This document shows positions 25,460 to 35,542 of a stretch of DNA of 64,000 nucleotides, piece after piece; positions within the stretch are counted from its first letter, which is position 1; each line of letters starts with the position of its first letter. The position numbers and the translations under genes are program-made. The stretch comes from Planococcus salinarum (lineage in GTDB: Bacteria > Bacillota > Bacilli > Bacillales_A > Planococcaceae). The stretch is from assembly GCF_007004625.1 (NCBI RefSeq), contig NZ_VIFV01000007.1, positions 62,001-126,000 on the forward strand. Reading direction: 5' to 3'. Under the pieces are notes generated by a model that made no database searches, was not told the DNA's origin, and saw only the letters and a list, made by a program, of their open reading frames with translations.

Positions 25460-25906
25460 TCAATCGTTTTCACTGATATCTTTCAGGTTCTGCAATGTTT
25501 GTTCCATGGAATTGGACATCAGCTTTTTGAAATAAAGTGTATTGGCCAATTTCCCCAGAATGCTGCCCGGCAGTTCATAATCCATTTCAACTTGGATTTC
25601 CGTGCCTTCTTCTTTCGGCAGATAGCGCCAGGTTTGTTCGGCATCAATAGCGCCTGTGATCAGGCAGCGCCATACGTATCCGTCATCCACCGGCGCATTT
25701 TCCAGCACAAGCAAGTGCAGCGACAGGTACCTTCCGAAAAAGGCATACTTGAGATCCATGCTTGTGCCTTTCTTTCCTTTTCCGAGCAGGTTCTCCGCTT
25801 CGGATAAACCAGCGTACCATTGGTACCAGAGCTTCGGATTCGTTGCGAATCGGTGGACTTCCTCCACCCTGCGGTCGATGAAAACTGTTTTCTTCAAATT
25901 CCACAT
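25460..25906 (-). CDS. SRPBCC-family protein (copy 2)
   Basis: A 148-residue paralogue of the protein at 23748. Both start MWN-KK-FIDR, keep the WYQWYAGLSEAENLLG-type segment and end with a helix of similar pattern (KLMSNSMEQTLQNLK against KLMDNSMDQTLNNLK). The START-like fold suggests binding of a hydrophobic ligand. It converges on the rhodanese gene. GAGAGGAGGATGC places the start at 25906. The arrangement suggests a local inverted duplication followed by divergence. Confidence 0.8.
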   Translation of the reverse strand: MWNLKKTVFIDRRVEEVHRFATNPKLWYQWYAGLSEAENLLGKGKKGTSMDLKYAFFGRYLSLHLLVLENAPVDDGYVWRCLITGAIDAEQTWRYLPKEEGTEIQVEMDYELPGSILGKLANTLYFKKLMSNSMEQTLQNLKDISEND

Positions 25907-26148
25907 TTCAGCATCCTCCTCTCGGCTTGAATTTTCTGCATCATTTCAAGGGGACCTTTTAAAAAAGTACCCGGTTGATTCCAATGGTTGCTGTCCGAAA
26001 AAAAGGTTGAAATTCCAAACTCTATTCGCCTAATCCACTTTCATCTTTCATTAATATAACAGGTTTCGGTTAAATAATCTGACTTTTCTGATATCTTTAA
26101 AATTTTGTGGTAACATCAGTAGCATAGAAAGAGGATTGATGAGGCGCA

Positions 26149-26799
26149 TCACTTCTGCTCCTTCTTATGGAATTCTCCACTCTTGTCTTTGTGCCTCAGT
26201 TTCACAATGGCAATGGCGGTGATCGAGCCGCCGATCAATCCCATGATCATGTCGATCATCGTATCGTCCGGATCGCGCCCCTGTGCGGTGAAACTGAATA
26301 ATTTATCGCCCGCAAACTCCAGCAGTTCCCAGACAGCCGCTGCCGCCAGGGAAAAGCAGATCATGTACAGTGCGATAAAGGCGTCCGGAAGATGTGGCGC
26401 TCCCCCGTTGCGCAACAGACGTCGCAGGATGATCCAGCTGGCGTAGCCGATCCAGATGCCCGAAAAAATATGGAGAAAATCATCAAAGTGATCAATCCGG
26501 TAGCCCCCGCCGAATGTTCCGACGACTACTGAGAAAAAGACAAAAACATAGACGATGCCTGCGAAAATGGATGGCAGCGGATAATGTAAATGCCTTTGCA
26601 CAAGCGCGATGGCCGCCATGACCGCAACAGTCAGAAAACCCATGAACACTTTCGTTCCGTTGTCCTGGCTGTACATGTAAATGATACCTGCCAGCAAAGA
26701 AGCCTGGACGGACCAATAGACAATCCGCTCCACTGCGACCGCCCGCCTGTTCTGCATGGATTTCATGAGCATCACCCTTCCGGCCTGCCTGTTATTCAC
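26149..26799 (-). CDS. YjdF/DUF2238-like membrane protein
   Basis: A 216-residue integral membrane protein with about six hydrophobic segments. Polar motifs inside the membrane region, HFDDFLHIFSGIWIG near residue 105 and WELLEFAGD then DPDDTMIDMIMGLIGG in the last third, match the pattern of YjdF/DUF2238 proteins, whose function is unknown. A shorter version starting at the ATG 26764 (MKSMQNRR) is possible. It diverges from the DUF4097 gene. Confidence 0.65.
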   Translation of the reverse strand: MNNRQAGRVMLMKSMQNRRAVAVERIVYWSVQASLLAGIIYMYSQDNGTKVFMGFLTVAVMAAIALVQRHLHYPLPSIFAGIVYVFVFFSVVVGTFGGGYRIDHFDDFLHIFSGIWIGYASWIILRRLLRNGGAPHLPDAFIALYMICFSLAAAAVWELLEFAGDKLFSFTAQGRDPDDTMIDMIMGLIGGSITAIAIVKLRHKDKSGEFHKKEQK

Positions 26800-26895
26800 T
26801 TGCCCTTGTTGTATGTATTCAACAAATATCGAAAATCCCCTGTCGCCTTGTGCGCAATGCTGCGAATGTTTTAGTGAAGAAAGGAGAATCCAGTT

Positions 26896-27735
26896 ATGAA
26901 AACGTTTGTGAGGGTGTTAATCATCTTAACCGCCCTGACCGTCATCGGTGTTATCGCTATTTTTTACGCCATCTACAGTTCGGATCCGGAGCAGCAGGAC
27001 GTATTGGAGGAAAAAACTTTTGACGCGGAGGTCCGCGAGATGGAAATCCGGGTGGATAATTCCCGGGTGGATTTTCTGCCAAGCGAGGATGAAAATTCCC
27101 GCGTTGTGCTTTCAGGAAATAACGATGATTACACGCTGGAGACTAATGTATCAGGAGGACGGCTGATTGTGGAAGTGGAAGAACGGTCCCCATTTTTCAA
27201 TTTCGGCCTTAACCGCTCTTCCACACTGCAAGTCTTTGTCCCGGCAGACGGAGTGTCGTCGCTCACTGCAGACAGCACGAATGGCGCCATTCAGGCGAAC
27301 GGCATCAGTGCCGATGACGTGATGCTCGAAGCGAATAATGGCCGCATCGAACTGGAAGCGGTCGACAGCGAAACGCTCAGTGTCGAAACTGCCAATGGCC
27401 GCATTGAGCTGACCGATATGGAAGCCGACATTGCAGTCCGCGCTTCCAACGGCCGGATCATATTTACGGATGTATCGGGGGATTTGCAGGCGAAGGCCAA
27501 CAACGGACAGATCGAGTTGATTGTGGACACGCTCGATTTCCCTGTCGATTTTGAAACGAACAATGGACATATTGAAATCCAAACCGAAAACGAACCAACG
27601 AACGCCCGCATCGAGTCACGCGTCGATTTGGGGAGCATTGATGTATATGGACAAGATTCCGAACAGGTCAGTTTCGGCAACGGCGAAGTGCTGATCAATC
27701 TCGTTTCGAATAACGGCCGCATAGAGGTGGACTGA
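26896..27735 (+). CDS. DUF4097-type anchored beta-repeat protein
   Basis: A 279-residue protein with one N-terminal membrane anchor (FVRVLIILTALTVIGVIAIFY) and an extracellular body of repeated beta-strand turns in which the motif NGRIEL or NNGQIEL recurs every 20-25 residues, typical of DUF4097 (toast-rack-like) domains. In related species these sit in regulatory or envelope-stress operons. GAAAGGAGAATCCAGTT precedes ATG 26896. The hydrolase gene starts 15 bases later, so the two form an operon. Confidence 0.8.
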   Translation: MKTFVRVLIILTALTVIGVIAIFYAIYSSDPEQQDVLEEKTFDAEVREMEIRVDNSRVDFLPSEDENSRVVLSGNNDDYTLETNVSGGRLIVEVEERSPFFNFGLNRSSTLQVFVPADGVSSLTADSTNGAIQANGISADDVMLEANNGRIELEAVDSETLSVETANGRIELTDMEADIAVRASNGRIIFTDVSGDLQAKANNGQIELIVDTLDFPVDFETNNGHIEIQTENEPTNARIESRVDLGSIDVYGQDSEQVSFGNGEVLINLVSNNGRIEVD

Positions 27736-27750
27736 GAGGGGTGGACTTCA

Positions 27751-28590
27751 GTGGGGTTGAAAATCAAAAGAATGCAATTGCCCGATAGCCGGACGTTTTC
27801 ATATATTGAAGCAGGTGATGCGCCCGGCATCCCGCTCATATTGCTGCACGGCCTCGGCGACACCTGTCGGACGTTCGAACTTTTGTTGCCGCATTTTCCC
27901 GACCGGATCCGCGCTACCGCTTATACCCAGCGGGGCCACGACGGCATCGATGCTCCTGAAGCTTCATACAGGACCCAGGACTTCGAAGCGGATTTGCTCC
28001 TGTTTATGGAGGCTGCGGCCATCCCGAAAGCCTTCATCCTGGGCGCTTCGAGCGGCGGTTTTGCCGCCAGAAGTTTCGCGGCACACCACCCGGAGCGTGT
28101 TCTGGGGCTCATCCTGATGGGTGCCCCTTCCGCGCTCGGCGACAAACCGGACATCGTGAAAACGCAAAAATCCACTTTATCCCGCTTAACCGATCCGGTC
28201 AGCCCGGCGTTCATCAAAAATTTCACCGAAAACCTTTTCACCAAACCTGTGCCTCCAGATTTCCTGGAGAGGATGTTCAGCGAATCGCAAAAAGTGCCGG
28301 CCCGTGTCTGGAGAGAAACCAGCGAAGCGGTGGTGAAAGAGAAATTCCCAGGCCCTCTCATCAATGTAAAAGCTTCCTCGCTTATTGTGTGCGGCGGTCG
28401 GGACACCATTGCCTCACCCGAAGATCAGGAAAAGCTGGCCGGCGCCATCACAGATGCCCGCCTCACCATTTTTCCGCAACTTGGCCATATGCTGTACTGG
28501 GAAGACGCCAAAAATGTCGCAAAAGAAATCACCTCTTTTATCGACGAGGTCAGGATGGGGCCGGATTCAGCAAAATTCGAATACGAATAA
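27751..28590 (+). CDS. Alpha/beta hydrolase
   Basis: A 279-residue alpha/beta-fold hydrolase with oxyanion segment LILLHGLGDT, nucleophile elbow LGASSGGF (Ser near residue 99), catalytic Asp in VCGGRDT and His in QLGHMLYW. Ester or lactone substrates are plausible but cannot be specified. The start is GTG 27751; a TTG two codons later is an alternative. It is the second gene after the DUF4097 protein. Confidence 0.82.
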   Translation: MGLKIKRMQLPDSRTFSYIEAGDAPGIPLILLHGLGDTCRTFELLLPHFPDRIRATAYTQRGHDGIDAPEASYRTQDFEADLLLFMEAAAIPKAFILGASSGGFAARSFAAHHPERVLGLILMGAPSALGDKPDIVKTQKSTLSRLTDPVSPAFIKNFTENLFTKPVPPDFLERMFSESQKVPARVWRETSEAVVKEKFPGPLINVKASSLIVCGGRDTIASPEDQEKLAGAITDARLTIFPQLGHMLYWEDAKNVAKEITSFIDEVRMGPDSAKFEYE

Positions 28591-28721
28591 AATCGAAACT
28601 AAGCACCGTCCCTGCTTCGGAATGGCGGTTCGTTTTTGTATTTGAGCGTGTCGCTTTTGCATCCAGTGTTCTCAGCCATTTCCATCTTTCCCTTATAGGC
28701 TCCCATTTGAATTCGCCAATC

Positions 28722-28768
28722 AAAAGGCAGGCAAGAGACCGTTTGATAACGGCTCTTGCCTGCCTTTT
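28722..28768. terminator. Bidirectional intrinsic terminator
   Basis: AAAAGGCAGGCAAGAG pairs with CTCTTGCCTGCCTTTT between the convergent hydrolase and moaA genes. Confidence 0.85.
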
Positions 28769-28789
28769 AGTTTCGCAGAATAATTTCAA

Positions 28790-29812
28790 TCAGCCGCCGA
28801 TATACGACATGCCGATCTTGTTGCGGTTTTTGGCTGTCAGTTCGGTACGTTCATCTGAATAGCGGTCGTCGCGGCGCTGCCAGACCGCGCTGATTTTGCG
28901 GAATAATTCAGCGTCGTCCAATCCCGTACGCAGCAATTCCCGGATATCGAATCCGGAATCAGCGAACAGGCACGTATAGAATTTGCCGTCCGATGATAGC
29001 CGGGCGCGGGTGCATGTCGAACAGAAGGATTCCGATACAGATGTGATAAAGCCGACTTGCGCGTCACTGCCTTTGAAGCGGTAGCGCTTCGCCACTTCCC
29101 CGTAATAATCTTCATCGACCGGTTCGAGATCGTACTCCGCCTGCAGCATTTCCAGAATCTCTTTTTTCGTGACGACTTTTTTGAAGCTCCAGCCGTTGTC
29201 GTTGCCAACGTCCATGAATTCGATGAAACGCAGTGTGATGCCACGCTCCTTGAAATAGGCTGCCATCGGCAGGATTTCACTTTCATTGACCCCTTTTTGC
29301 ACGACCATATTGACCTTGACATCAAAGCCGATTTGCTGGGCGCGATCGATTTGCTTGAGGATCGGATCCGGCTTGACGCCCCGGCCGTTCAGTTGACCGA
29401 AAAGCTCCGGGTCGAGCGCATCCAGGCTGATGTTCAGACGTCGAAGCCCAGCCGCGTAAAGGTTTTCAGCGTGGGCCCCGAGAAACAGGCCGTTCGTTGT
29501 CAAGCCGATGTCCTCGATTCCCTCCACAGAAAGGATCATTCGCACCAAATCCGGAAGGCCGCGGCGCATCAATGGTTCGCCCCCAGTCAAGCGGATCTTT
29601 TTAACGCCCATTGCCGCGAACACGGCCGTGAGTCGATGGATTTCTTCAAACGACAATAATTCCTCTTTCGGCAAAAACGCATAATCATCGCCAAACACTT
29701 CTTTCGGCATGCAATAGGAGCAGCGGAAATTGCAGCGGTCCGTCACCGAGATGCGTAAATCGCGGATAGGCCGTTCAAATCGGTCCTGTACTGGTGTCAC
29801 TGCCATGTTCAT
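28790..29812 (-). CDS. moaA: GTP 3',8-cyclase MoaA
   Basis: A radical-SAM enzyme of 340 residues that converts GTP to 3',8-cyclo-GTP, the first step of molybdopterin synthesis. The SAM cluster motif CNFRCSYC is at residue ~27, the second 4Fe-4S site CSTCTRARL is in the C-terminal third, and the chain ends in the conserved Gly-Gly needed for activity. It overlaps mobA by 38 bases, and the ribosome binding site AAAGGAG lies inside mobA. ATG 29806 is an equally plausible start. It is the last gene of the moeA-mobB-moaE-moaD-mobA-moaA operon. Confidence 0.96.
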   Translation of the reverse strand: MNMAVTPVQDRFERPIRDLRISVTDRCNFRCSYCMPKEVFGDDYAFLPKEELLSFEEIHRLTAVFAAMGVKKIRLTGGEPLMRRGLPDLVRMILSVEGIEDIGLTTNGLFLGAHAENLYAAGLRRLNISLDALDPELFGQLNGRGVKPDPILKQIDRAQQIGFDVKVNMVVQKGVNESEILPMAAYFKERGITLRFIEFMDVGNDNGWSFKKVVTKKEILEMLQAEYDLEPVDEDYYGEVAKRYRFKGSDAQVGFITSVSESFCSTCTRARLSSDGKFYTCLFADSGFDIRELLRTGLDDAELFRKISAVWQRRDDRYSDERTELTAKNRNKIGMSYIGG

Positions 29813-30383
29813 CGGCTCCTTTCAAAAAACCCGGTTTGTTGATGTTGCGAAAAGCGTCTGTCTCCCCGACTGCTGAGCTGTCCAGCCATTCGGTCTCCAC
29901 CTTCGCCATGAATACCATGACCCGCAACTGTTCCTCGTCCAATTCCTGTTCCAAACGATCCAAAATGCGTCCATTCCACAGACTGAATAACGGAATGTCG
30001 TGATCGTCCGTCCGAATGGCGGTGATATCCACGCCGGGTGAAGCCGCTTGCATCAGCGCCGAAGTTTCCGCAGCCCCGATGAACGGCATGTCGCACGGCA
30101 GGACCAGATACTGCCGCGCCGGACGTTCAGCCATGGCCGTGTAGATGCCGGCAAGTGGGCCAAGACCCGCAAACTTTTGGCTGTCGCTGATGACATCCAA
30201 AGTTTGCGGAAAGCGCCCCTTCAATTCCGGTCTCGTGATGACGACGACATGCTCACATACCGCTGCCAATGCATCGTAGGCATATTCGTAAAACGCTTTG
30301 CCATCCAGTTCAGCGAAAGCTTTCGGCGAGCCGAAGCGCCGGGACAAGCCGCCCGCGAGCAAAATACCGACTGTTTCTTTCAT
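29775..30383 (-). CDS. mobA: Molybdenum cofactor guanylyltransferase MobA
   Basis: A 202-residue nucleotidyltransferase that attaches GMP to molybdopterin to form the guanine dinucleotide cofactor used by formate dehydrogenase. The nucleotide-binding motif [15 protein letters not shown] is at the N-terminus and LPCDMPF near residue 95 holds the metal-binding Asp. Its start overlaps the stop of moaD by four bases (ATGA). The presence of mobA and mobB fits the bis-MGD requirement of the fdhF product in the same block. Confidence 0.93.
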   Translation of the reverse strand: MKETVGILLAGGLSRRFGSPKAFAELDGKAFYEYAYDALAAVCEHVVVITRPELKGRFPQTLDVISDSQKFAGLGPLAGIYTAMAERPARQYLVLPCDMPFIGAAETSALMQAASPGVDITAIRTDDHDIPLFSLWNGRILDRLEQELDEEQLRVMVFMAKVETEWLDSSAVGETDAFRNINKPGFLKGADEHGSDTSTGPI

Positions 30384-30613
30384 CCTCCGCTGACCGGCGG
30401 GATGAATGCGGCAACGTCACCCGGTTGCAGCCGGTCTTCCGGCAACGCATATTCTTCATTGACCGCAATGCGTGCAGCACCCGCGTCAATGCCGGGATAT
30501 TTCTCCGCAGCCCATTGCGCCAGCTGTTGAACGGTATAACCCGACAGATTCGCCTGTTCCTGGGAAACGCCTGTCACTTCTTTTAATCCCGCAAAATAAT
30601 GCACAGTAATCAT
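30380..30613 (-). CDS. moaD: Molybdopterin synthase sulfur carrier MoaD
   Basis: A 77-residue ubiquitin-fold protein, the small subunit of molybdopterin synthase. The C-terminus ends in GG (IPPVSGG), the site that MoeB adenylates and that then carries the thiocarboxylate sulfur. It overlaps mobA and moaE by four bases at each end, which implies strict translational coupling with its partner MoaE. Confidence 0.93.
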   Translation of the reverse strand: MITVHYFAGLKEVTGVSQEQANLSGYTVQQLAQWAAEKYPGIDAGAARIAVNEEYALPEDRLQPGDVAAFIPPVSGG

Positions 30614-31050
30614 ACCCCGTCTCCTTCCGGCTTTTTCTTCTGGTCACCGATCCATTCTTCGCCGTCTTCCCATATTTCCTTTTTCCAGATCGGCACGATT
30701 TCCTTGATGCGTTCAATGGCGTATTCGTTCGCCTCATAAGCCGCTTTCCGGTGGGGCGATGACACGGCAATCACGACCGCGATGTCGCTGATGGCCAATT
30801 CGCCGATACGGTGGGCAATCGCCGTTTGGGCACCGGGCCAGCGCTCTTCAATTTCCGCGCCGATCTGCGCCAGTTTCTTTTCCGCCATCGGGACATAGGC
30901 CTCGTATGCCAGGTACAGCGTCCGGACGCCTTTTGTCCATTCACGCACATGCCCGGTAAACAAGGTCACTGCTCCCGCTTCCGGCCGCAGGACCATGTCC
31001 GCATAATGCTGCGGATCGATTGCATGTGTCACAATTTCAAATGTTTTCAT
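30610..31050 (-). CDS. moaE: Molybdopterin synthase large subunit MoaE
   Basis: A 146-residue catalytic subunit that uses MoaD thiocarboxylate to convert cyclic pyranopterin monophosphate into molybdopterin. Family segments GAVTLFTGHVRE, YEAYVPMAE, HRIGEL and SSPHRKAAYEA are present, along with the catalytic Lys region PIWKKEIWEDGEEWI. The start is ATG 31050, which overlaps the mobB stop as ATGA; a longer frame to 31194 is antisense noise inside mobB. Confidence 0.94.
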   Translation of the reverse strand: MKTFEIVTHAIDPQHYADMVLRPEAGAVTLFTGHVREWTKGVRTLYLAYEAYVPMAEKKLAQIGAEIEERWPGAQTAIAHRIGELAISDIAVVIAVSSPHRKAAYEANEYAIERIKEIVPIWKKEIWEDGEEWIGDQKKKPEGDGV

Positions 31051-31559
31051 GGCGAGTTCCTTTCCAGCCAATCCGCAAACCATTGCGTGATGCGGTCCGT
31101 TTCGTTTCGGGCGATCACAGCGCTGGCGTCGACGTCCACACCTTCGTGCGAAACGACGAGTGCGATCCGGCTGAGCGATTTCAATTCCTCCCAATCGCCG
31201 AGCGATCGGAGCAGTACTATTTTTTCATAAGGTGCTTCTTTGAACCCTTCGATAAAGATAAAATCAGGACCATTTTTTGCAGCCATGGCGACCAGTTCTT
31301 CGACAGCCGCCTCTTCTTTTCGGACATGCTGCTGAATGGCCCCGCCACCGTAGACAATAGCGGATTCAGCACCGCCATTGAAAAAGCGCATACTGTCCGT
31401 TGTTGCCGGCGGCATGTCGAGTGCACCGGCATGGCCGTGATGCTTGACGGCTGCGACCCGTTTGCCGCTTGCCGCCGCCTGACGGATCAGCTCCAGCATC
31501 AGCGTCGTTTTGCCGCTGCCCTTAAAGCCGACGACCTGCAGGATCTTCAATTCATCCAC
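31047..31559 (-). CDS. mobB: Molybdopterin-guanine dinucleotide protein MobB
   Basis: A 170-residue P-loop GTPase (VVGFKGSGKTTLM near residue 10) that assists MobA in making the dinucleotide cofactor. The switch region HHGHAG and the conserved LLRSLGDW segment are visible. It overlaps the end of moeA by 13 bases and the start of moaE by four. Confidence 0.9.
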   Translation of the reverse strand: MDELKILQVVGFKGSGKTTLMLELIRQAAASGKRVAAVKHHGHAGALDMPPATTDSMRFFNGGAESAIVYGGGAIQQHVRKEEAAVEELVAMAAKNGPDFIFIEGFKEAPYEKIVLLRSLGDWEELKSLSRIALVVSHEGVDVDASAVIARNETDRITQWFADWLERNSP

Positions 31560-32800
31560 TTGGCGGCACCTTCTTCTACACCGAGCAGCAGGACATCGAC
31601 GCGGTCACCCTTTTGAAAACCCCGGCTGCCGCCCGGCAGGACGATCAATGCATTTCCTCGTGCGATAGATGATACAGCATTCGATTTATTGAAACCAGCC
31701 GGACGAACTTCTTCGCCGTCGTAGACCGCGCGGATGAAGCGCGTGAAGGGATTGGCTTTTTCAAAATCTTCCGCGAGCAACGCCGTCGTATGCGGCACGA
31801 ATGGTTTTTGTGCCCCCATCATTTGGAGCAATGCCGGGCGTACGAATAATTCAAATCCGGTAAAGCAGGCGGATGGATTGCCGGACAGACCGAACAGGAA
31901 ACGGCCGTCTGCCACGGCGACCGTTGTGACACTGCCCGGACGCATGGCGACTTTATTGAACAGTACTTTCGCGCCCAAGCGTTCGTAAATCGCCGGCAGA
32001 AAATCGAAATCGCCGACCGAAACGCCGCCGGTTGTGATGAGGCAATCGGTTTCCTGTGCCGCTTTCTTAACCGCCTGATAACTTTCTTCCAGGTTGTCGA
32101 TCGACATGCCATACATTTTACAGGCAATGCCCATGCGCTTGAGCTGCGCCATGATCATCGGTCCGTTGCTGTTGCGTATTTTGCCGGGTTCGAGTGCGTC
32201 TTCGACGCCGAGCAGCTCGGTGCCGGTCGACAGAATGCCGACGGTCGGCAGTTTCGCCACGGTCGGCTGTGAGTAACCGAACGTCGCCAACAGGGCGATT
32301 GTCCCGGGGTTGATCACATTGCCGCTCTCAATGACCACTTCGTCCTTTGCCACGTCCTCGCCTTGCAACGATACGTTTTCCAGTTTTTCAAACGGTTTGC
32401 GCAGCGTAAACGTGTCGCCTTCTTCGACCGTTTGCTCAAACATCACGACCGCGTCCGCACCCTCGGGTAATTGGGCCCCCGTCATGATGCGGATGGCTTC
32501 AAAAGCATTCAGCCTTTTGTGCGAAACTTCGCCGGCGCCGATATGGTCGATGACCCGGAATGTGACGCGCGATGTGCCGGATGCGCCGGCACTGTCGGCG
32601 GAACGGATGGCATAGCCGTCATAAGGCGAGCGGTCGAATGGCGGTACGGCCGACGTCGCAGTCAAAGGCTCCGCCAGAATCCGGCCGTAACTGTCTTCTA
32701 ATGGCACTTTCTCGGAAGCGAGTGAGCCGGCATGCTGCAGCACGGCGGCAACCGCGTCTTTTACTTGCATAGGGGTTCGTTTTTCCACCACTGGCTCCAA
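31547..32800 (-). CDS. moeA: Molybdopterin molybdenumtransferase MoeA
   Basis: A 417-residue enzyme that inserts molybdate into adenylated molybdopterin. Residues such as [12 protein letters not shown] near 55, [16 protein letters not shown] near 110 and [14 protein letters not shown] near 255, followed by [17 protein letters not shown], are diagnostic. It is the first gene of the leftward cofactor operon and is divergent from moaC; the 54-base gap must hold both promoters. The start ATG 32800 follows AAGGAGTTGGAGCCAGTGG-type purines. Confidence 0.94.
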   Translation of the reverse strand: MEPVVEKRTPMQVKDAVAAVLQHAGSLASEKVPLEDSYGRILAEPLTATSAVPPFDRSPYDGYAIRSADSAGASGTSRVTFRVIDHIGAGEVSHKRLNAFEAIRIMTGAQLPEGADAVVMFEQTVEEGDTFTLRKPFEKLENVSLQGEDVAKDEVVIESGNVINPGTIALLATFGYSQPTVAKLPTVGILSTGTELLGVEDALEPGKIRNSNGPMIMAQLKRMGIACKMYGMSIDNLEESYQAVKKAAQETDCLITTGGVSVGDFDFLPAIYERLGAKVLFNKVAMRPGSVTTVAVADGRFLFGLSGNPSACFTGFELFVRPALLQMMGAQKPFVPHTTALLAEDFEKANPFTRFIRAVYDGEEVRPAGFNKSNAVSSIARGNALIVLPGGSRGFQKGDRVDVLLLGVEEGAAKWMN

Positions 32801-32854
32801 CTCCTTATAATCCGTGTTATACTTTCATCATTATATGTGAAAAGGGTGATTTAC

Positions 32855-33343
32855 GTGAGTGAACTAACGCATTTCAATACGCAGGGCCGCGCAAAAATGG
32901 TCGATGTTTCCGATAAGGCTGAAACCGTCCGCATCGCCCGCGCACAAACTTCCGTTATCGTGAACAAAGACATTTACAGCCAAATCAAAGACGGGGCGAA
33001 TAAAAAAGGGGATGTGTTTGCAGTCGCCCAAGTTGCAGGCATCATGGCAGCGAAAAACACTGCCCAAATCATTCCGATGTGCCATCCTCTCGCACTCAGC
33101 GGCGTGGATATCGCTTTCGAATGGAATGTTGATGAAGACCGAAACCATTACGAAGTCCGGTTGACCACCACCGTCAAAACGACCGGCCCGACCGGTGTCG
33201 AGATGGAAGCGTTGACGGCTGCTTCGGCCACCGCGCTGACCATTTACGACATGTGCAAAGCGGCCGGCAAAGAAATGGTTATTGGACCGACGATACTGCT
33301 GCAAAAAAGCGGCGGCAAATCCGGCGATTATTCCCGCGGCTGA
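32855..33343 (+). CDS. moaC: Cyclic pyranopterin monophosphate synthase MoaC
   Basis: A 162-residue enzyme that acts after MoaA to form cyclic pyranopterin monophosphate. Signature segments include [28 protein letters not shown] and the C-terminal [11 protein letters not shown]-like end. The start GTG 32855 lies after AAAGGGTGATTTAC; the open frame further upstream is unrelated. It is the only cofactor gene on the plus strand, and its last 16 bases overlap the 3' end of moaB on the other strand. Confidence 0.94.
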   Translation: MSELTHFNTQGRAKMVDVSDKAETVRIARAQTSVIVNKDIYSQIKDGANKKGDVFAVAQVAGIMAAKNTAQIIPMCHPLALSGVDIAFEWNVDEDRNHYEVRLTTTVKTTGPTGVEMEALTAASATALTIYDMCKAAGKEMVIGPTILLQKSGGKSGDYSRG

Positions 33344-33843
33344 AGATGCTTGGTCAACTCAAAGACAATATGGCGGAGTTCCGGCAAAATGAGCTTATCC
33401 ATTGCCAGGCGCACCGCACCGCGGGACCCTGGCAGCACGAACAGCGCTTTAGTGCCGATCGTTCCAGCGGTGGCGCGGCTTAACAGCGCTCTCGAGCCGA
33501 CGTCTTCCGTGTAGCTGAGGAAACGGAAAAGTTCGCCAAAACCGGCAAGTTCTTTTTCGAATAAAGGCGCCACCGCTTCGAGTGTGACATCCCGTTTGGC
33601 AATGCCGGTGCCCCCTGTTGTAATGACGGCGTCCACGGATTCATTTTCCAGCAGACGCCCAACGGCTTGCCGGATTTCAGCGGCATCATCCCTGACGATT
33701 TCATAGGCCTCGATTTCGAGGTCTTTTTCCTGTGCCAATTTCCGGATCAGCTGCCCACTTTCGTCTGTCCGCTGATCCCGTGTGTCGCTGACGGTCAGAA
33801 TCGCGATGGAAATCGGCCCTGTAGAATGAAAAACTTGTGACAT
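33328..33843 (-). CDS. moaB: Molybdopterin adenylyltransferase MoaB
   Basis: A 171-residue MoaB/MogA-type protein that adenylates molybdopterin before metal insertion. [29 protein letters not shown] and LPGSRGAV are characteristic. It is the last gene of the modA-modB-modC-moeB-moaB operon, 15 bases after moeB, and its stop region overlaps moaC tail to tail. Confidence 0.93.
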   Translation of the reverse strand: MSQVFHSTGPISIAILTVSDTRDQRTDESGQLIRKLAQEKDLEIEAYEIVRDDAAEIRQAVGRLLENESVDAVITTGGTGIAKRDVTLEAVAPLFEKELAGFGELFRFLSYTEDVGSRALLSRATAGTIGTKALFVLPGSRGAVRLAMDKLILPELRHIVFELTKHLQPRE

Positions 33844-33858
33844 GGTGGAACCTCCTTT

Positions 33859-34887
33859 TTAGCCGAACAGTTGATGATATATTTTCCGGCCATCCGCTGC
33901 ATTGCGGATGCCGTGGATGATCATGCGGCCATCGCCGAAAAACACCATCCGGTAACCAAGTGCGCGCAGTTGCACAAAATAAGGGGTGCGTTTGACTTCC
34001 GCACCCATTCTGTTGGCTGCAAATTCCGCGTCATCGAGTGTGATGGTGCGCGTTGGATCCGGCAAAATCTGGACCGCTTCCCTGCCGCATAACACCGCGT
34101 ACAAGCCTTCCGAACTCCGCATGAGTGACGGGAATGCCGGGTTTTCACCGCATGTTTCGCATTGCGCATTTTTGATGCGAGCGATGCCGATGTCGTATTG
34201 GGAGTTGTCCCATACATTGAAATAATGCACTTTTTTCCGCATCGCCTGTTCGTTGCCGCTCAGCCATTTCATCGCTTCGGCGCATTGCAGGGCAGCTGTT
34301 ATCTGGACGGCCGGCGAAATGATGCCCACCGTGTCACAGGTTTCATTGACCGCAGGCAGCACCGGCACCAGGCAGCGGAAACAGGAACCTTTACCCGGTA
34401 CAAACGGGAAGACGGCTCCGGAACTGCCGACGCACGCCCCGTAGATCCACGGCACACCGTACTTCACGCTGGCATCGTTGATCAGCAGCCGCGTTTCGAA
34501 ATTATCCGTGGCATCCATGACAAGGGTGCTTTTTTTTATGAGTTTTTCCATCAGATCCGCGCCTAAATTTTCCAGATATGTATGGAGTTTCAAATGTGTC
34601 CGAATCGCCTTCAGCCGCTTTTCCGCAGCCACCACTTTCGGCGTCATCGCCGCCGCATCCACTTCTGTAAAAAGCTGTTGGCGCTGTAAATTGGAAAACT
34701 CCACGTAATCGCGGTCCACGAGGTGGATTTCACCGACGCCGGCACGTGCCATGGATTCCGCAATGGCCGAACCCAGTGCGCCGCAGCCGATAATCGTGAT
34801 GACGGCCTCCTGAATGGACGTCTGGCCTGAAGCTCCGATCGGTTTAAATAGGGTCTGCCTCGAGTATCTGTCTTCCAAACTGTCCAC
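33859..34887 (-). CDS. moeB: MoeB/ThiF-type adenylyltransferase
   Basis: A 342-residue E1-like enzyme that adenylates the C-terminal Gly of a sulfur carrier, here most likely MoaD. The ATP loop GCGALGSA is near residue 37, the RQ-rich NLQRQQLF segment follows, and zinc Cys pairs CFRC and CETC are in the middle and C-terminal parts. GTG 34887 follows GGAAAGAG. It overlaps modC by 44 bases. ThiS could be a further substrate, but the mod/moa context favours MoaD. Confidence 0.9.
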   Translation of the reverse strand: MDSLEDRYSRQTLFKPIGASGQTSIQEAVITIIGCGALGSAIAESMARAGVGEIHLVDRDYVEFSNLQRQQLFTEVDAAAMTPKVVAAEKRLKAIRTHLKLHTYLENLGADLMEKLIKKSTLVMDATDNFETRLLINDASVKYGVPWIYGACVGSSGAVFPFVPGKGSCFRCLVPVLPAVNETCDTVGIISPAVQITAALQCAEAMKWLSGNEQAMRKKVHYFNVWDNSQYDIGIARIKNAQCETCGENPAFPSLMRSSEGLYAVLCGREAVQILPDPTRTITLDDAEFAANRMGAEVKRTPYFVQLRALGYRMVFFGDGRMIIHGIRNAADGRKIYHQLFG

Positions 34888-35542
34888 CTCTTTCCGTCAA
34901 TCGCTGTTCTGTCATCTGCCCCCGGTCCACTTTGAGGATGCGGTCTGCGAGTTTTTCCGCATCCGCTTTCAAATGGGTCACAAAAATCACCGGAATTTTC
35001 CAGCGCTCGTGGATTTTTTGCAGTTGTTGCTGGCACAGGGCGCGGGTGTCATCGTCCAAAGCGGAAAATGGTTCGTCCAGCAGCAGGATATCGGGTTTTG
35101 CCGCCAGCGCCCTGGCCAGTGCGACCCGCTGCTTTTCGCCGCCTGAAATCTGGTGCGGGTATTTATCCAGCAACCCTGCAATGCCGAGCAGCTTCGACAG
35201 CTCCGTGATGTGCGTCAAATCATCGCCTTTTTTGGTGCCGTACAATATATTTTCCTCGACCGACAGATGCGGAAACAAGGCATAGTCCTGAAACAGGTAG
35301 CCGGTCTTTCTTTTCTGGATTTTCAACGGTTTTTGTCCCTCTTCGTAAAAAACTGCCCCGTTCAACGCAATGCTTCCGGCATCCGGCTGTGCAATGCCCG
35401 CGATGCAATTGAGCAGCGTCGTCTTGCCGGAACCCGAGGGCCCGATCAATGCGATGATTTCATCTTTCATCGAAAACTCCATGGCCAGTTCAAAATGATC
35501 CAGCTTTTTTCTGAAATTCACAGTAAGCATGCCAGCAGTCAT
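34844..35542 (-). CDS. modC: Molybdate ABC transporter ATPase ModC
   Basis: A 232-residue ABC ATPase powering molybdate import. Walker A GPSGSGKTT, signature ISGGEKQR, Walker B ILLLDEP and the switch His in VTHLKAD are present. It lacks the C-terminal molybdate-binding (TOBE/Mop) domain seen in many ModC proteins and is therefore a short form. ATG 35542 overlaps the modB stop as ATGA; ATG 35530 is an alternative start. Confidence 0.88.
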   Translation of the reverse strand: MTAGMLTVNFRKKLDHFELAMEFSMKDEIIALIGPSGSGKTTLLNCIAGIAQPDAGSIALNGAVFYEEGQKPLKIQKRKTGYLFQDYALFPHLSVEENILYGTKKGDDLTHITELSKLLGIAGLLDKYPHQISGGEKQRVALARALAAKPDILLLDEPFSALDDDTRALCQQQLQKIHERWKIPVIFVTHLKADAEKLADRILKVDRGQMTEQRLTERGGQFGRQILEADPI

